DNA of 64,000 nt from Achromobacter seleniivolatilans (lineage in GTDB: Bacteria > Pseudomonadota > Gammaproteobacteria > Burkholderiales > Burkholderiaceae_B): NCBI RefSeq assembly GCF_030864005.1, contig NZ_CP132976.1:1736001-1800000 (forward strand), given 5' to 3'. This document shows positions 17,739 to 27,213 of the stretch, one piece after another. Below the pieces are notes generated by a model. That model saw nothing but the letters and a program-made list of their open reading frames with translations, made no database searches and was not told the DNA's origin. Both the position numbers and the translations under genes were made by a program. The first letter of the stretch is position 1. Every line of letters starts with the position of its first letter.

Positions 17739-18896
17739 TCAATCGCCCACGCCGTACAAGGCTGGCAACAATACGGGTAGTGAGTCCAACGGAAACCCAA
17801 ACCGCACAGGGCCACGAGCGTGGTCTGACACAACCAATCCGCTTTTCAGCGTCGCAGCCAACAGGGAGCGGCCAGTCCGCTCCCCCAAACCTGTCATTTG
17901 AATGAACTCGCCCCTGGAAATGGGCCCGGCAGCAAACAGGTGATATATGGGAAGCGCCGCCTCGCGCCGCAACGTTCCTTTAACCGCCTCAACTTGAACA
18001 GCCGCCAGAATTTTCTTCTTCATTGAATCCAATGCCAACATTTGCGTCATGTAGGCCACTTGGTCTTCACACACCCGCAGAAAATAATCGACCCATTCAA
18101 TCAGCCCTTTTTGCGTGAGATTGCCTCGGCCATCCAGGTCGCCTTGTCGTGGCGCATCAGCTGCGGCCAAGTATCCGTAATAGTCCTGCACTTCTCGGGC
18201 CAGGCCACGGTTCACGGACCAAAGCCCTTTCGTGAAAGGCAGCATGGCGGCGTGGGTTTGTAGGCGTGCGGCACGTCCATTGCCATCAACAAAGGGATGC
18301 ATCCACGCCATACGATGATGGGCACACGCGATGGCAATCAATTGGGAGTCTGCGGAACGGGGGCGATCATAGTGCTGCGTAAATGCGGCCATAAATGCCG
18401 GCAACGAGTGCCATGCGGGGGGGGTATGCCTTCCCACAGCCACATCGATCTGGCGCAGCTTGCCGGGTTCCACGGACACTCCGTCCTTGGACGAGCGGTC
18501 GTCTGGATCAAGGCGGCTATACAAGGCGTGGTGCGTAATTTGCACAAAATCCGCCTCTAGCGCGGACCGTTGCGCCACCTGGCCTGATACCTCTTTTTCA
18601 GCATCAATATGCGCGACGGCTATGCGCTGCAATCGCGCAATTTCTGGCCGGTCAGAGAAATCGTGATGCAACGCCGCTTCGATGTTCTTCGGTGTAGTGC
18701 TCTGCCCTTCTATCCGATTGCTGTAGTAGGAATTCATGCTACGGAGCAATTCGCGCAAAGCCTCGCGCGTGGAGGGATGCGCCAGCGACGCAAGCTCGGC
18801 CGCCTGGTTCACGACGGTGGCAGCGCGTGCGCGGTGCTCCGCCAGCAACGCCTCGGAAGGCTGCATAGGAAGGAATTGATGCGGAGAATCGTACAT
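17739..18896 (-). CDS. Fic-family protein (predicted AMPylator) with C-terminal winged-helix-like region
   Basis: This encodes 385 residues from the ATG at 18896; an in-frame TTG at 18911 would add five. The catalytic Fic motif HPFVDGNGRAAR (about 200-211) is intact. An N-terminal SNRIEG (about 59-64) matches the (S/T)xxxE(G/N) inhibitory motif of class II Fic proteins, so activity should be autoinhibited by Glu63. Fic proteins transfer AMP or a related group to protein hydroxyls. After the Fic domain, residues about 305-370 (LPIYHLFAAGPISRGEFIQM...GERTGRSLLA) look like a winged helix. Repeated motifs lie directly upstream (18903-18920 and 19004-19033), so autoregulation is plausible. No separate antitoxin gene is visible. 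Confidence 0.9.
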   Translation of the reverse strand: MYDSPHQFLPMQPSEALLAEHRARAATVVNQAAELASLAHPSTREALRELLRSMNSYYSNRIEGQSTTPKNIEAALHHDFSDRPEIARLQRIAVAHIDAEKEVSGQVAQRSALEADFVQITHHALYSRLDPDDRSSKDGVSVEPGKLRQIDVAVGRHTPPAWHSLPAFMAAFTQHYDRPRSADSQLIAIACAHHRMAWMHPFVDGNGRAARLQTHAAMLPFTKGLWSVNRGLAREVQDYYGYLAAADAPRQGDLDGRGNLTQKGLIEWVDYFLRVCEDQVAYMTQMLALDSMKKKILAAVQVEAVKGTLRREAALPIYHLFAAGPISRGEFIQMTGLGERTGRSLLAATLKSGLVVSDHARGPVRFGFPLDSLPVLLPALYGVGD

Positions 18897-18902
18897 GATT
18901 TT

Positions 18903-19033
18903 GCCGGTCAATTTGCCGGTAAATATTTTGGCAGTTTTTAATTATAACCAATTGATAATTAGCTATTTTTTTGCACCAAAATACACTAACAAGCCAATTT
19001 ATTGCCGGTAATTTTTCCGGTACGTTTTCCGAT
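18903..19033. repeat. phased CCGG-centred direct repeats in the Fic promoter region
   Basis: The motif TTGCCGGT or a close variant occurs with cores at 18903, 18915, 19004, 19016 and 19028. Within each group the spacing is exactly 12 bases. The last core is a weaker TCCGAT. The surrounding DNA is AT-rich, unlike the rest of the window. The groups flank a TATAAT hexamer read on the minus strand at 18941-18946. They look like operator arrays. Confidence 0.5.
18941..18946 (-). promoter_or_regulatory. candidate -10 box for the Fic gene
   Basis: An exact TATAAT is read on the minus strand about 45 bases upstream of the ATG at 18896, within AT-rich DNA. I see no good -35 hexamer at the expected distance, which would fit a regulated promoter. 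Confidence 0.35.
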
Positions 19034-19127
19034 CATGCTTTCGATATTTTGCTGATCCAAGTACTCAGTTTTCCAGTCTTACGGTGACCTCCTGATTCAG
19101 CACCTTCGACCCTTCCTTAGCCTCCCT

Positions 19128-20267
19128 TCACGCCGCCCCCTTCACCACCCGATGCACAAATTGCAGCTTGCCCACCACTTCCGCCGGCAGCACAAACGGG
19201 TAAAAATCGCGCTGGCCCATGCTGCGGGACAACTCGTTCAACACGCCCGTCAGGGCAACCCACGCGTTGATCAACGACAGAAACGCCTCGCCATCGGGGT
19301 CCTGCGGGTCATATAGGGCCTGCGTGGTGAAGGGTTCATACGATTGCTCGACGGCCATGCGCGTCACGCCAAAGCTGATCGCGGTGTCCAGCGTGTCCAT
19401 CATATGCAGATAGTGCGCCCAGGTTTCGGCCCAATCCTCCCAAGGATGGCAGGACGCATAGGTGCTGATGAAATGCAGCGCCCAATCGGCCGGAGGGCCT
19501 TGTTCGTAGTTGCGTTGGAGCGCCTCGGCGTAGTCGGCCTGTTCGTCTCCGAAGACCTGCCGGAACGGCGTCAGCCAAGAGGTATTGGCGATCAACTGGT
19601 CCCAGTAATAATGACCGATCTCGTGGCGGAAATGACCCAGCAGCGTGCGATACGGTTCGCGCATGTCTTCGCGCACCTTCACGCGGTACGCGTCATCGGC
19701 CTCAAGAATGTTGATCGTGATCAGCCCCTGGGCATGGCCCGTCAATAGCGGCGTGCCGTCTGCGGCGGGCGCCAGCAGGTCGAATGCCAGGCCGCCGTCG
19801 TCAGGCGTTTCCGACCGGCGCAGGGGCAAGCCCAGCGTCATCAGTTGCGCAATCATTTGCCGCTTGGCCGCCTCGACCTTGAACCACAAAGGGCCGTTCT
19901 CGGGCACCGAAAGATCCGGAATCGTATGGTTCAGGTTGCAGGCAATGCAGAGCGCGTCCGGGCTGTGCGCGGGCAATAGCCAGTTGCACAGCGCAGGCAT
20001 GTCGTAGTTGGCGCAACGTTTATAGGTCTTGCCGCGGGCACGGCCCGCTTCGCGCCAGGCGCCCGGCGCGCTGCCCTCTTCCAGCGCCAGGACGTGGCCG
20101 CGCTTGGGGTCAAAGCCCAACTGCCGGTGGCAGTTCAGGCATTCGGTATTGCTAAAAAATATGGGTTGCCCGCAAATGCACTGAAACGCCTTCGCGCGCG
20201 CATGCCGCACACGCTGGCGTTTCGGAGCGCGCAGCTGGCGGTTGATCGCGTCGAAGAAATAGCTCAT
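19128..20267 (-). CDS. putative zinc-binding metallopeptidase with N-terminal zinc ribbon
   Basis: This 379-residue protein begins with a zinc-ribbon-like set of Cys at 30, 32, 43 and 46 (CICG...CLNC). A second Cys cluster lies at about 85-110. A metallopeptidase motif HEIGH (215-219) sits inside GHFRHEIGHYYWDQL, followed by an acidic segment that could supply the third ligand. Proteins of this kind are regularly encoded with the transglutaminase / ATP-grasp / alpha-E cluster. Here its start overlaps the stop of the upstream transglutaminase gene by four bases. The substrate is unknown; processing of a tagged or cross-linked peptide is a reasonable idea. It is the last gene of the operon. Confidence 0.85.
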   Translation of the reverse strand: MSYFFDAINRQLRAPKRQRVRHARAKAFQCICGQPIFFSNTECLNCHRQLGFDPKRGHVLALEEGSAPGAWREAGRARGKTYKRCANYDMPALCNWLLPAHSPDALCIACNLNHTIPDLSVPENGPLWFKVEAAKRQMIAQLMTLGLPLRRSETPDDGGLAFDLLAPAADGTPLLTGHAQGLITINILEADDAYRVKVREDMREPYRTLLGHFRHEIGHYYWDQLIANTSWLTPFRQVFGDEQADYAEALQRNYEQGPPADWALHFISTYASCHPWEDWAETWAHYLHMMDTLDTAISFGVTRMAVEQSYEPFTTQALYDPQDPDGEAFLSLINAWVALTGVLNELSRSMGQRDFYPFVLPAEVVGKLQFVHRVVKGAA

Positions 20268-21232
20268 ACATCCCCTTCCGTCGGAAATTCGTTGATAGGA
20301 GCAACCGTTACGCGCACATCAAGCTCGTGCCCGCCGCCCCGGATCACGCCCCGCAAAGGCGTGACGTCGCTGTAATCGCGCCCTACTGCCAAGATGACGT
20401 GGGCAGTGCCCGGCACCACGTCATTGGTGGGGTCCAGGTCTACCCAACCGCCATTGACGGCGATGCCCGCGCAATGAACCGATACCCAGGCATGTGACGC
20501 ATCCGCGCCGATCAGGCGTGGCCGGCCTGCGGGCGGCTGCGACATCAGATAGCCGCTGACGTACCGCGCCGGCAAGCCAATCGCGCGCAAACAACCGATC
20601 ATCACATGCGCAAAGTCCTGACAAACGCCCGCGCGATCTTCAAACGCTTCGAGAATCGGCGTGGACACCTGCGTGTGCGCCGGCTGGTAGCTGAAGTCGG
20701 CATGAATCCGGTGCATCAGATCCACCGCTGCCTGCGCAACCGGCCGACCTGGCGTGAAAGACAGCAAGGCGTATTCCCGGAGCTCGGCATGCAGCGGTAC
20801 GTAGGTCGACGGGAAGGTGAATTCGACCTCGCTGGCGAACGGCGCGGCAGCGTCGTAACGCAAACGCTGTACGGCGGCCTCCCACGGCAAACCGGTATCA
20901 GGGTCCAGCTGATCGAAGCGCGGGTGCACGGTCACGCGGCTGCTTGCGCGCACTGTCAACGATTCGTGCGGCGCGTACAGCGCGAAGGTGCAGCGCGTGT
21001 TGCCGAACCCGTCGATGGTCTCAATCAGATCGGCCGGTGCGGGCGTCACGGTCAATTCGTAGGCCTCGACCACCTGACAGGCGTCATTCAAGGGACGCAG
21101 ATACCCCAGATGATGCGCAAGTTCTACCGGTGCATCGTAGCGATAGGCGGTTTCATGGTCCACGCCCAGCGTCACCCCGCCAGAGCAAGGCGTCGTCTGG
21201 GGTGAGGCGGTAAGGGGCGTGGGCAGAGTCAT
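20264..21232 (-). CDS. transglutaminase-like cysteine protease family protein
   Basis: This 322-residue protein has an N-terminal beta region (Bact_transglu_N type, about 20-110) and a transglutaminase-like core. The triad is intact: Cys204 in GVCQDFAHV, His247 in ASHAWVS and Asp267 in VDLDPTND. Such proteins hydrolyse or form amide bonds. It lies 31 bases downstream of the ATP-grasp/alpha-E gene and overlaps the metallopeptidase gene, so it is part of the same operon. There is no signal peptide, so it is probably cytoplasmic. Confidence 0.9.
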   Translation of the reverse strand: MTLPTPLTASPQTTPCSGGVTLGVDHETAYRYDAPVELAHHLGYLRPLNDACQVVEAYELTVTPAPADLIETIDGFGNTRCTFALYAPHESLTVRASSRVTVHPRFDQLDPDTGLPWEAAVQRLRYDAAAPFASEVEFTFPSTYVPLHAELREYALLSFTPGRPVAQAAVDLMHRIHADFSYQPAHTQVSTPILEAFEDRAGVCQDFAHVMIGCLRAIGLPARYVSGYLMSQPPAGRPRLIGADASHAWVSVHCAGIAVNGGWVDLDPTNDVVPGTAHVILAVGRDYSDVTPLRGVIRGGGHELDVRVTVAPINEFPTEGDV

Positions 21233-21263
21233 GGATCAGGATCAGAAAGGAAATAGAACCGGC

Positions 21264-23882
21264 TTATGCCGTCAGCGTCTGGTCGTAACCCGCCGCGTGG
21301 CTGAAATAGCGGCGGCTGATTTCGTTGGACAGCGCAATGGCCGCGGTATCCAGCTGTTCAGTCAGCGCCAGCACGCCCGCATACAGTCCCTGCGTTTGCT
21401 GGCACAACGCCGTCAACGGCACGACGGCATCGCTGGCGGGCAACAGGCCCACCAGGTCGGCGGCGGGTCCCGCCACCGTGCCGGGCAAACGGGCCACTTC
21501 TTTGCGCAACACGCCAAGCACGCATGCTATCGAACGCGGGTTGGCGGGTTCTTGCACCAGCAGATTCAACATGGCGGGCACTTCCTGGCGCCCCGGGTAA
21601 TAGGCGCGATACGTGATCTTGCTGTCGAACAAATCCAGCAGGGTCGTAAAACCGCTGTCGCCCATCACGGCATTGCGCTGGAACCATTCGCCCAGCAGGC
21701 GGCTCATCGTCGACAGACGTTCTATCTGCCGCCCGATGGTCAATAGCCGCCATCCGTCGTCTCGCGTCATGCGGTCGGTTTGCGAACCGGTGATGGCCGA
21801 CAATTGGGTACCCAGGTTCTTCAGGGCCAGCAGCACATCCGGGGTGGAGGCCGGCGCGTCAGGGCCACGGACTTCGGCCGCGGACGCCATCTCGGTGAAA
21901 TGCTGGTGCGCGGTAACGACCAGCCGCCAGTGGTCTGGCGACAAGCGGTCGCGGATCTGCCCCGCCGAAAACGCCAGCGCGCCCAGGTTGCGCAACACGC
22001 CGCCTTGCGAGTCCGCCCCGGCCAATTCGGCCACCAGCGTGGATTCAAACATGCGCACCGACAGGGTCGGCGCGGCTGGTACCAGCCCGCTGCGGCGGCA
22101 TGACGCGGAAACGGCGGCAAACAGCTCGCCAGCATTGTCATCGTCGCTGTTCAGCCAGCTCAGCGCCACATTCGCCAACCGCACATCGTTTTCGGCGCGT
22201 TCCGTGTAGCGTCCCATCCAGAACAGGTTCTCTGCCGCCCGGCTGGAAACCGGGCGATGGGCCGGCACAATATCTTCCGGCCGCAGTTGGGCCGGCAGCA
22301 TGGAAAAGGTGTCCACCGCGCCCCGGGTCGTGACCCAGGTATCCATACTGCTGCCGCCGCGCTGCATCGACACGATCTGCTGCTCGCGGTTGGCAATGCG
22401 TGTCAGCCCGCCGGGCAGCACGTTCCACCCGCCCTCGCCGTCTGCAATGACGAACACGCGCAGCATCGCCGCGCGCGGCACGATGCGGCCTGCGTTCCAG
22501 CTGGGCGCTTGTGACAGCGGCAGGTATTCCTGAATGGTGTAGGCGTCGGGATGCTCTGCAATGCGGGCTTGCAGCGCGTCGCGTTCAGACGCCGGCACGG
22601 CGCCCCCGATCACGGGCTCAAAGCCGCCGCGCATATTGCTGGGATAGGTCGACTTGACCACCGCTCCCGGCAGATTTGCCAGCACTTGATCGCGCGCCGC
22701 GGCCTCGCCGCACCACCATGACGGCAGCGACGGCAAACGCAGATCTTCGTTCAGCAATTCGCGGCTGATCGCGGGGAGAAAACCGTTGATCGCGGGCGAC
22801 TCCAGAAAACTGGCGCCCAGCGAGTTGGCAACCAGCACATTGCCCGCGCGCATGACCTGCAACAGGCCTGGCACGCCCAGCGTGGAGTCCGAACGCAGCT
22901 CCAAGGGATCGCAAAAATCGTCATCCAGCCGGCGCAATACCGCATGTACCCGTTCCAGACCGTGCAAAGTCTTCAGATACAGCAGGTTCTCGCGCACAAC
23001 CAGGTCGCCGCCTTCCACCAGCGTCACGCCCAGGTAGCGCGCCAGATACGTCTGCTCAAAATACGTTTCGTTGTACGGCCCTGGCGTCAGCAGCACAATG
23101 CGCGGCGGCGTATGCGCGTCACGGCCGCCGGGGCTGAGCTTGTAGAGCATGTCCATCAGCCGGCGATAACTCTTGGCCAGATGCTGGACCCGCAGCTCCT
23201 TGAATGCCTCGGGAAACATACCTGAGATGGTCAGCCGGTTTTCCAGCAAGTACCCCAGACCGGACGGCGCCTGCGTGCGCTGCGACACCACCCACCAGCC
23301 GCCATCGCTGGCGCGCGCCAGATCAAAAGCCACAATGTGCAGATACGTGCCCGCAGGCGGCGTGTAGCCGCGAAGCGGACGCAGATATCCCGGATGGCCA
23401 AGCACCAGCGCAGGCGGAATCAGATTTCGGGCCAACAGGGTTTGCGGTCCATAAACATCTGCCAGCACCCGGTTGAGCAGCGTGGCGCGCTGGCACAGGC
23501 CAAGTTCTATTGCCGCCCAATCCGTGTCATTGATGACAAAGGGCAACAGGTCCAGCGACCAGGGCCGCGCCGACCCGCTGGCCTCAGCGTAGATGTTGTA
23601 GGTAATGCCGTTTTCACGGATCTGGCGCGCCACCATGTCCACCCGCCGGTCCAGGTCGGCAAAACCGCTGGTGCCCAGCAGTTCAAAGAAACGGGGCCAT
23701 GGTTCGCGCAGCCGTGTAGCGCCCGGCGCGCCGGCCGTGTCGCGCAGCTCGTCATAGTGCCCGGCGCGTGCGGGCAACGCCGCATGAACCGCCAGGGATG
23801 CGACATCCTGCGACGGATCAGTCTGAAAAAGAAATTGCGGCATAGCAGCTTTAGCGGCGGCGGGTGCGCCGGGGTTCAACAT
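21264..23882 (-). CDS. fused circularly permuted ATP-grasp (type 2) and alpha-E domain protein
   Basis: This 872-residue protein has, in about residues 50-520, the circularly permuted ATP-grasp family. Recognisable segments include NGITYNIYAE, VLADVYGPQTL, LTPGPYNETYFEQTYLAR and VVKSTYPSNMRGGFEPVIGG. Residues about 545-860 match the helical alpha-E domain, beginning RAAENLFWMGRYTERAEND. In many bacteria these are two neighbouring genes; here they form one chain. Predicted function (Iyer and colleagues' genome-context work on ATP-grasp amidoligases) is peptide bond formation or tagging. It starts 10 bases after the DUF2126 gene, with no clear ribosome-binding site, suggesting coupling. Confidence 0.9.
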   Translation of the reverse strand: MLNPGAPAAAKAAMPQFLFQTDPSQDVASLAVHAALPARAGHYDELRDTAGAPGATRLREPWPRFFELLGTSGFADLDRRVDMVARQIRENGITYNIYAEASGSARPWSLDLLPFVINDTDWAAIELGLCQRATLLNRVLADVYGPQTLLARNLIPPALVLGHPGYLRPLRGYTPPAGTYLHIVAFDLARASDGGWWVVSQRTQAPSGLGYLLENRLTISGMFPEAFKELRVQHLAKSYRRLMDMLYKLSPGGRDAHTPPRIVLLTPGPYNETYFEQTYLARYLGVTLVEGGDLVVRENLLYLKTLHGLERVHAVLRRLDDDFCDPLELRSDSTLGVPGLLQVMRAGNVLVANSLGASFLESPAINGFLPAISRELLNEDLRLPSLPSWWCGEAAARDQVLANLPGAVVKSTYPSNMRGGFEPVIGGAVPASERDALQARIAEHPDAYTIQEYLPLSQAPSWNAGRIVPRAAMLRVFVIADGEGGWNVLPGGLTRIANREQQIVSMQRGGSSMDTWVTTRGAVDTFSMLPAQLRPEDIVPAHRPVSSRAAENLFWMGRYTERAENDVRLANVALSWLNSDDDNAGELFAAVSASCRRSGLVPAAPTLSVRMFESTLVAELAGADSQGGVLRNLGALAFSAGQIRDRLSPDHWRLVVTAHQHFTEMASAAEVRGPDAPASTPDVLLALKNLGTQLSAITGSQTDRMTRDDGWRLLTIGRQIERLSTMSRLLGEWFQRNAVMGDSGFTTLLDLFDSKITYRAYYPGRQEVPAMLNLLVQEPANPRSIACVLGVLRKEVARLPGTVAGPAADLVGLLPASDAVVPLTALCQQTQGLYAGVLALTEQLDTAAIALSNEISRRYFSHAAGYDQTLTA

Positions 23883-23892
23883 CCAAGAGGGG

Positions 23893-26800
23893 TCAATCGT
23901 GCCTTAAATCCAAAGAGAACGGAAATTCGCGGCTGACCACGGCGGGCGCAACGTCCATGCGTCCGGGGGTGTGTCCGATCTTTTCAAAGCGGGCCAAACG
24001 GCGGCTTTCGGCTTCGTAGGAATTTATCGGGAACGACTCCGGATTCAGTCCGCCCGGGTGCGCCACGTGGTACTGACAACCTCCTAGTGAACGTTTGTTC
24101 CAGGTATCAACGATATCCACCGTCAACGGCACATGGGCCGCAATGGTGGGATGCAGCGCCGACGGCGGCGACCACGCCTTGTAACGCACCCCCGCCACGT
24201 ATTCCCCAACCCGCCCGGTGGGCTGCAAAGGCAAGGCGCGGCCATTCACCGTCACAACATAGCGGTTGCCGTTCAAGCCCGATACCCGTATTTCCACCCG
24301 TTCCAGCGAAGAATCCACGTAGCGCACGGTGCCAGAAGACGAGCCCTCCTCGCCCATCACATGCCAGGGTTCCAGCGCGCCACGCAGTTCCAGATGGACG
24401 CCGCGCGCAGACACATCGCCAAACAGCGGAAAGCGGAATTCGAAATGCGGTGCAAACCAGGCAGCGTCGAAGCCGTAGCCGGCCTCGTTCAAATCGGTCA
24501 GGACGTCTTCGAAATCCATCTTCACAAAGGTGGGCAGCAGAAAGCGGTCATGCAGTTCCGTGCCCCAGCGGGTCAAGCGCGCGGTATACGGCGTCTTCCA
24601 GAAATGGGCGATCAACCCGCGCAGCAGCAGTTGCTGGGCCAGGCTCATGCGCGCATGCGGCGGCATTTCAAAGGCGCGCAGTTCCAGCAACCCTAGGCGG
24701 CCCGTGGCGCTATCGGGCGAATACAGCTTGTCGATGCAGAATTCGGACCGGTGCGTGTTGCCCGAGACATCCACCAGAATATTGCGCAGCGCCCGGTCGA
24801 TCATCCAGGGCGGCACGCTGGCGCCCTGCTCCGCGCAACGGCGATGGATCTCTTGAAATGCCAGTTCCAGCTCATAGACCTGATCATTGCGCGCCTCGTC
24901 GATACGCGGCGCCTGACTGGTCGGCCCGATGAACAACCCCGAAAACAGGTATGACAGCGACGGATGATTGACCCAATAGGCCAGCAGACTGGCCAGAACG
25001 TCGGGACGGCGCAGGAATGGACTGTCGGCGGGCGTGGCCCCACCCAGCACAAAATGGTTTCCGCCGCCCGTGCCGGTATGGCGGCCATCGGCCATGAACT
25101 TCTCGGTGGACAAGCGGGTTTCAAAGGCCGCTTCGTACAGGAATTCCGTGTGATCGACCAGTTCGGCCCAATTGCTTGCGGGATGGATGTTGACCTCGAT
25201 GACGCCTGGGTCGGGCGTCACTTGCAGCACCTTCAGACGGGGATCGCGAGGCGGCGGATACCCTTCCAGCACGATCTTGACGCCCAGGTCCTGCGCCGTG
25301 GCTTCAACTTGGGCGGTCAGCGTCAGATAATCTTCCAGACGCGGCAACGGCGGCATGAACACATACAGAATGCCCTCCCGGGTTTCCACGCACATAGCTG
25401 TGCGCGTCAACCCAGCAGCGGATTCAAACTTGGCCGGAGCGGCAGCGTCCATACCTGCCGAACCCTTGCCCGCAGCCGCTAGCTCGTGCCGACCCGACGA
25501 CCCTGCTTGCGTCAACAACTGTGCGGGGCCCGGCAATGAGCGCCGGACTTCGAAGGGATCTCGTTCCACAGCTACGGGCGCATCACCCTCGGCCACCCAA
25601 GGCAGCGAATCCAGCGGCAGCCGGTAACCCATCGGGGAATCCCCCGGGAACAGGTACATGCGCTCGTCGCGCAGAAACCAAGGGCCCGATTTCCACGGGG
25701 CGTCTTCACCCGGCTGGATGGGCAAGGCGTACCCGACGACGCTTTCCAGCTTCTGCTCGAACACACGCCGCAAGCGCGCGCGCTCCATGTCGTCTTCAAG
25801 ACGCGAGTCAAATGGATCCACGTTGACGGGCAGGCGGCGTTCACGCCACAAGTAATAGAAGGTGTCTTCGTAGCCCGGCACGACGAATTTTTCCTCGACG
25901 CCCAGCCGCGCGCACAAGCGCGACGTGAAGCGCTGCGCGTCGGCACGGGTGCAGGCGCTGCGCTGGCGTTCATCGGCGAACAGCGCCGGATCATTCCAGC
26001 AGGGCTCGCCGTCGGCCCGCCAATAGATCGACAAAGCCCAGCGCGGCAGTTGCTCGCCCGGATACCACTTGCCCTGCCCAAAATGCAAAAAGCCGTTGCC
26101 ACCGTAACGGGCGCGCAAGCGGTTCAGCAATTCCACGGCGTAACCGCGCTTGGTTGGCCCCAGCGCCGCCGTGTTCCATTCCGCGCCCTCGCGGTCCGAC
26201 ACCGACACAAAGGTCGGTTCGCCACCCATCGTCAGGCGCACGTCCATGCCGTTGAGATGGTCGTCGATCTTGTCGCCCAGGTCGCGGATGGACTGCCATT
26301 GTTCGTCGGTGTAGGGCTTGGTCACACGGGGCGATTCAAATACCCGCGTGACTTCCATCGTGTGCGTGAATTCCACCTCGGCCTCATCGACCGCGCCCGT
26401 GACCGGCGCCGCGCTGCCCGGTTCAGGGGTCGCTGCAAGCGGAATATGGCCTTCGCCCGCCAGCAGACCCGACGTTGGGTCCAAACCGATCCAGCCTGCG
26501 CCGGGCAGGTAGACCTCGCACCAGGCGTGCAGATCGGTAAAGTCCGACTGTGCACCGCTGGGGCCATCCAGCGCTCGCACGTCCGGCTTCAGCTGGATCA
26601 AATAGCCCGAAACAAACCGTGCCGCCAGCCCCAGATGGCGCAGTGCCTGCACCAGCAGCCAGCCGGAATCCCGGCACGACCCCGCGTTGCGCACCAGGGT
26701 TTCCTCCGGCGTCTGCACACCGGGTTCCATGCGTATCAGATAGCTGATTTCTTTATGGACCTGCTGGTTGATGCCCACCAGAAAATCCACCGTGCGCTGC

Positions 26801-27213
26801 CGGCGCACATCAACGCGCGATAGAAATTCCGCGAATAGCGGGGTGGCCTTGTCGCACACCATGTAGGGCGCAAGCTCTCGGGCCAGGCCATCATCGTAGG
26901 TAAAGGGGAAGTCTTCTGCGTCTGGCTCCAGAAAGAAGTCAAACGGGTTATAGACCGCCATCTCCGCAACCAGGTCCACCGTGATCTTGAACTCGCGCGT
27001 TTTCTCCGGAAAGTTCAAGCGAGCAAGGTAGTTAGCGAAAGGGTCTTGCTGCCAGTTGATGAAATGGTGCGCCGGCTCAATCGTCAGTGAATACGACAGG
27101 ATAGGCGTGCGGCTGTGCGGCGCTGGCCGCAAGCGCAGCACTTGCGCGGACAATCCGACCAGCCGGTCATATTTGTATTGCGTAACGTGCTTGAGTGCTA
27201 CGTGGATCGTCAC
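23893..27213 (-). CDS. large transglutaminase-like plus DUF2126 protein
   Basis: This 1106-residue protein has an N-terminal transglutaminase-like module (about 1-290) with an intact triad: Cys in NAGSCRDSGW, His in DLHAWCEVYLPG and Asp in IGLDPTSGL. The remaining roughly 800 residues match the long DUF2126 region, with segments such as RLTMGGEPTFVS and GGGNHFVLGGATP. The length is normal for the family. It overlaps the upstream transglutaminase-like gene by four bases and lies 10 bases before the ATP-grasp gene. The molecular role is unknown; linkage implies a joint peptide-modifying pathway. Confidence 0.9.
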   Translation of the reverse strand: MTIHVALKHVTQYKYDRLVGLSAQVLRLRPAPHSRTPILSYSLTIEPAHHFINWQQDPFANYLARLNFPEKTREFKITVDLVAEMAVYNPFDFFLEPDAEDFPFTYDDGLARELAPYMVCDKATPLFAEFLSRVDVRRQRTVDFLVGINQQVHKEISYLIRMEPGVQTPEETLVRNAGSCRDSGWLLVQALRHLGLAARFVSGYLIQLKPDVRALDGPSGAQSDFTDLHAWCEVYLPGAGWIGLDPTSGLLAGEGHIPLAATPEPGSAAPVTGAVDEAEVEFTHTMEVTRVFESPRVTKPYTDEQWQSIRDLGDKIDDHLNGMDVRLTMGGEPTFVSVSDREGAEWNTAALGPTKRGYAVELLNRLRARYGGNGFLHFGQGKWYPGEQLPRWALSIYWRADGEPCWNDPALFADERQRSACTRADAQRFTSRLCARLGVEEKFVVPGYEDTFYYLWRERRLPVNVDPFDSRLEDDMERARLRRVFEQKLESVVGYALPIQPGEDAPWKSGPWFLRDERMYLFPGDSPMGYRLPLDSLPWVAEGDAPVAVERDPFEVRRSLPGPAQLLTQAGSSGRHELAAAGKGSAGMDAAAPAKFESAAGLTRTAMCVETREGILYVFMPPLPRLEDYLTLTAQVEATAQDLGVKIVLEGYPPPRDPRLKVLQVTPDPGVIEVNIHPASNWAELVDHTEFLYEAAFETRLSTEKFMADGRHTGTGGGNHFVLGGATPADSPFLRRPDVLASLLAYWVNHPSLSYLFSGLFIGPTSQAPRIDEARNDQVYELELAFQEIHRRCAEQGASVPPWMIDRALRNILVDVSGNTHRSEFCIDKLYSPDSATGRLGLLELRAFEMPPHARMSLAQQLLLRGLIAHFWKTPYTARLTRWGTELHDRFLLPTFVKMDFEDVLTDLNEAGYGFDAAWFAPHFEFRFPLFGDVSARGVHLELRGALEPWHVMGEEGSSSGTVRYVDSSLERVEIRVSGLNGNRYVVTVNGRALPLQPTGRVGEYVAGVRYKAWSPPSALHPTIAAHVPLTVDIVDTWNKRSLGGCQYHVAHPGGLNPESFPINSYEAESRRLARFEKIGHTPGRMDVAPAVVSREFPFSLDLRHD

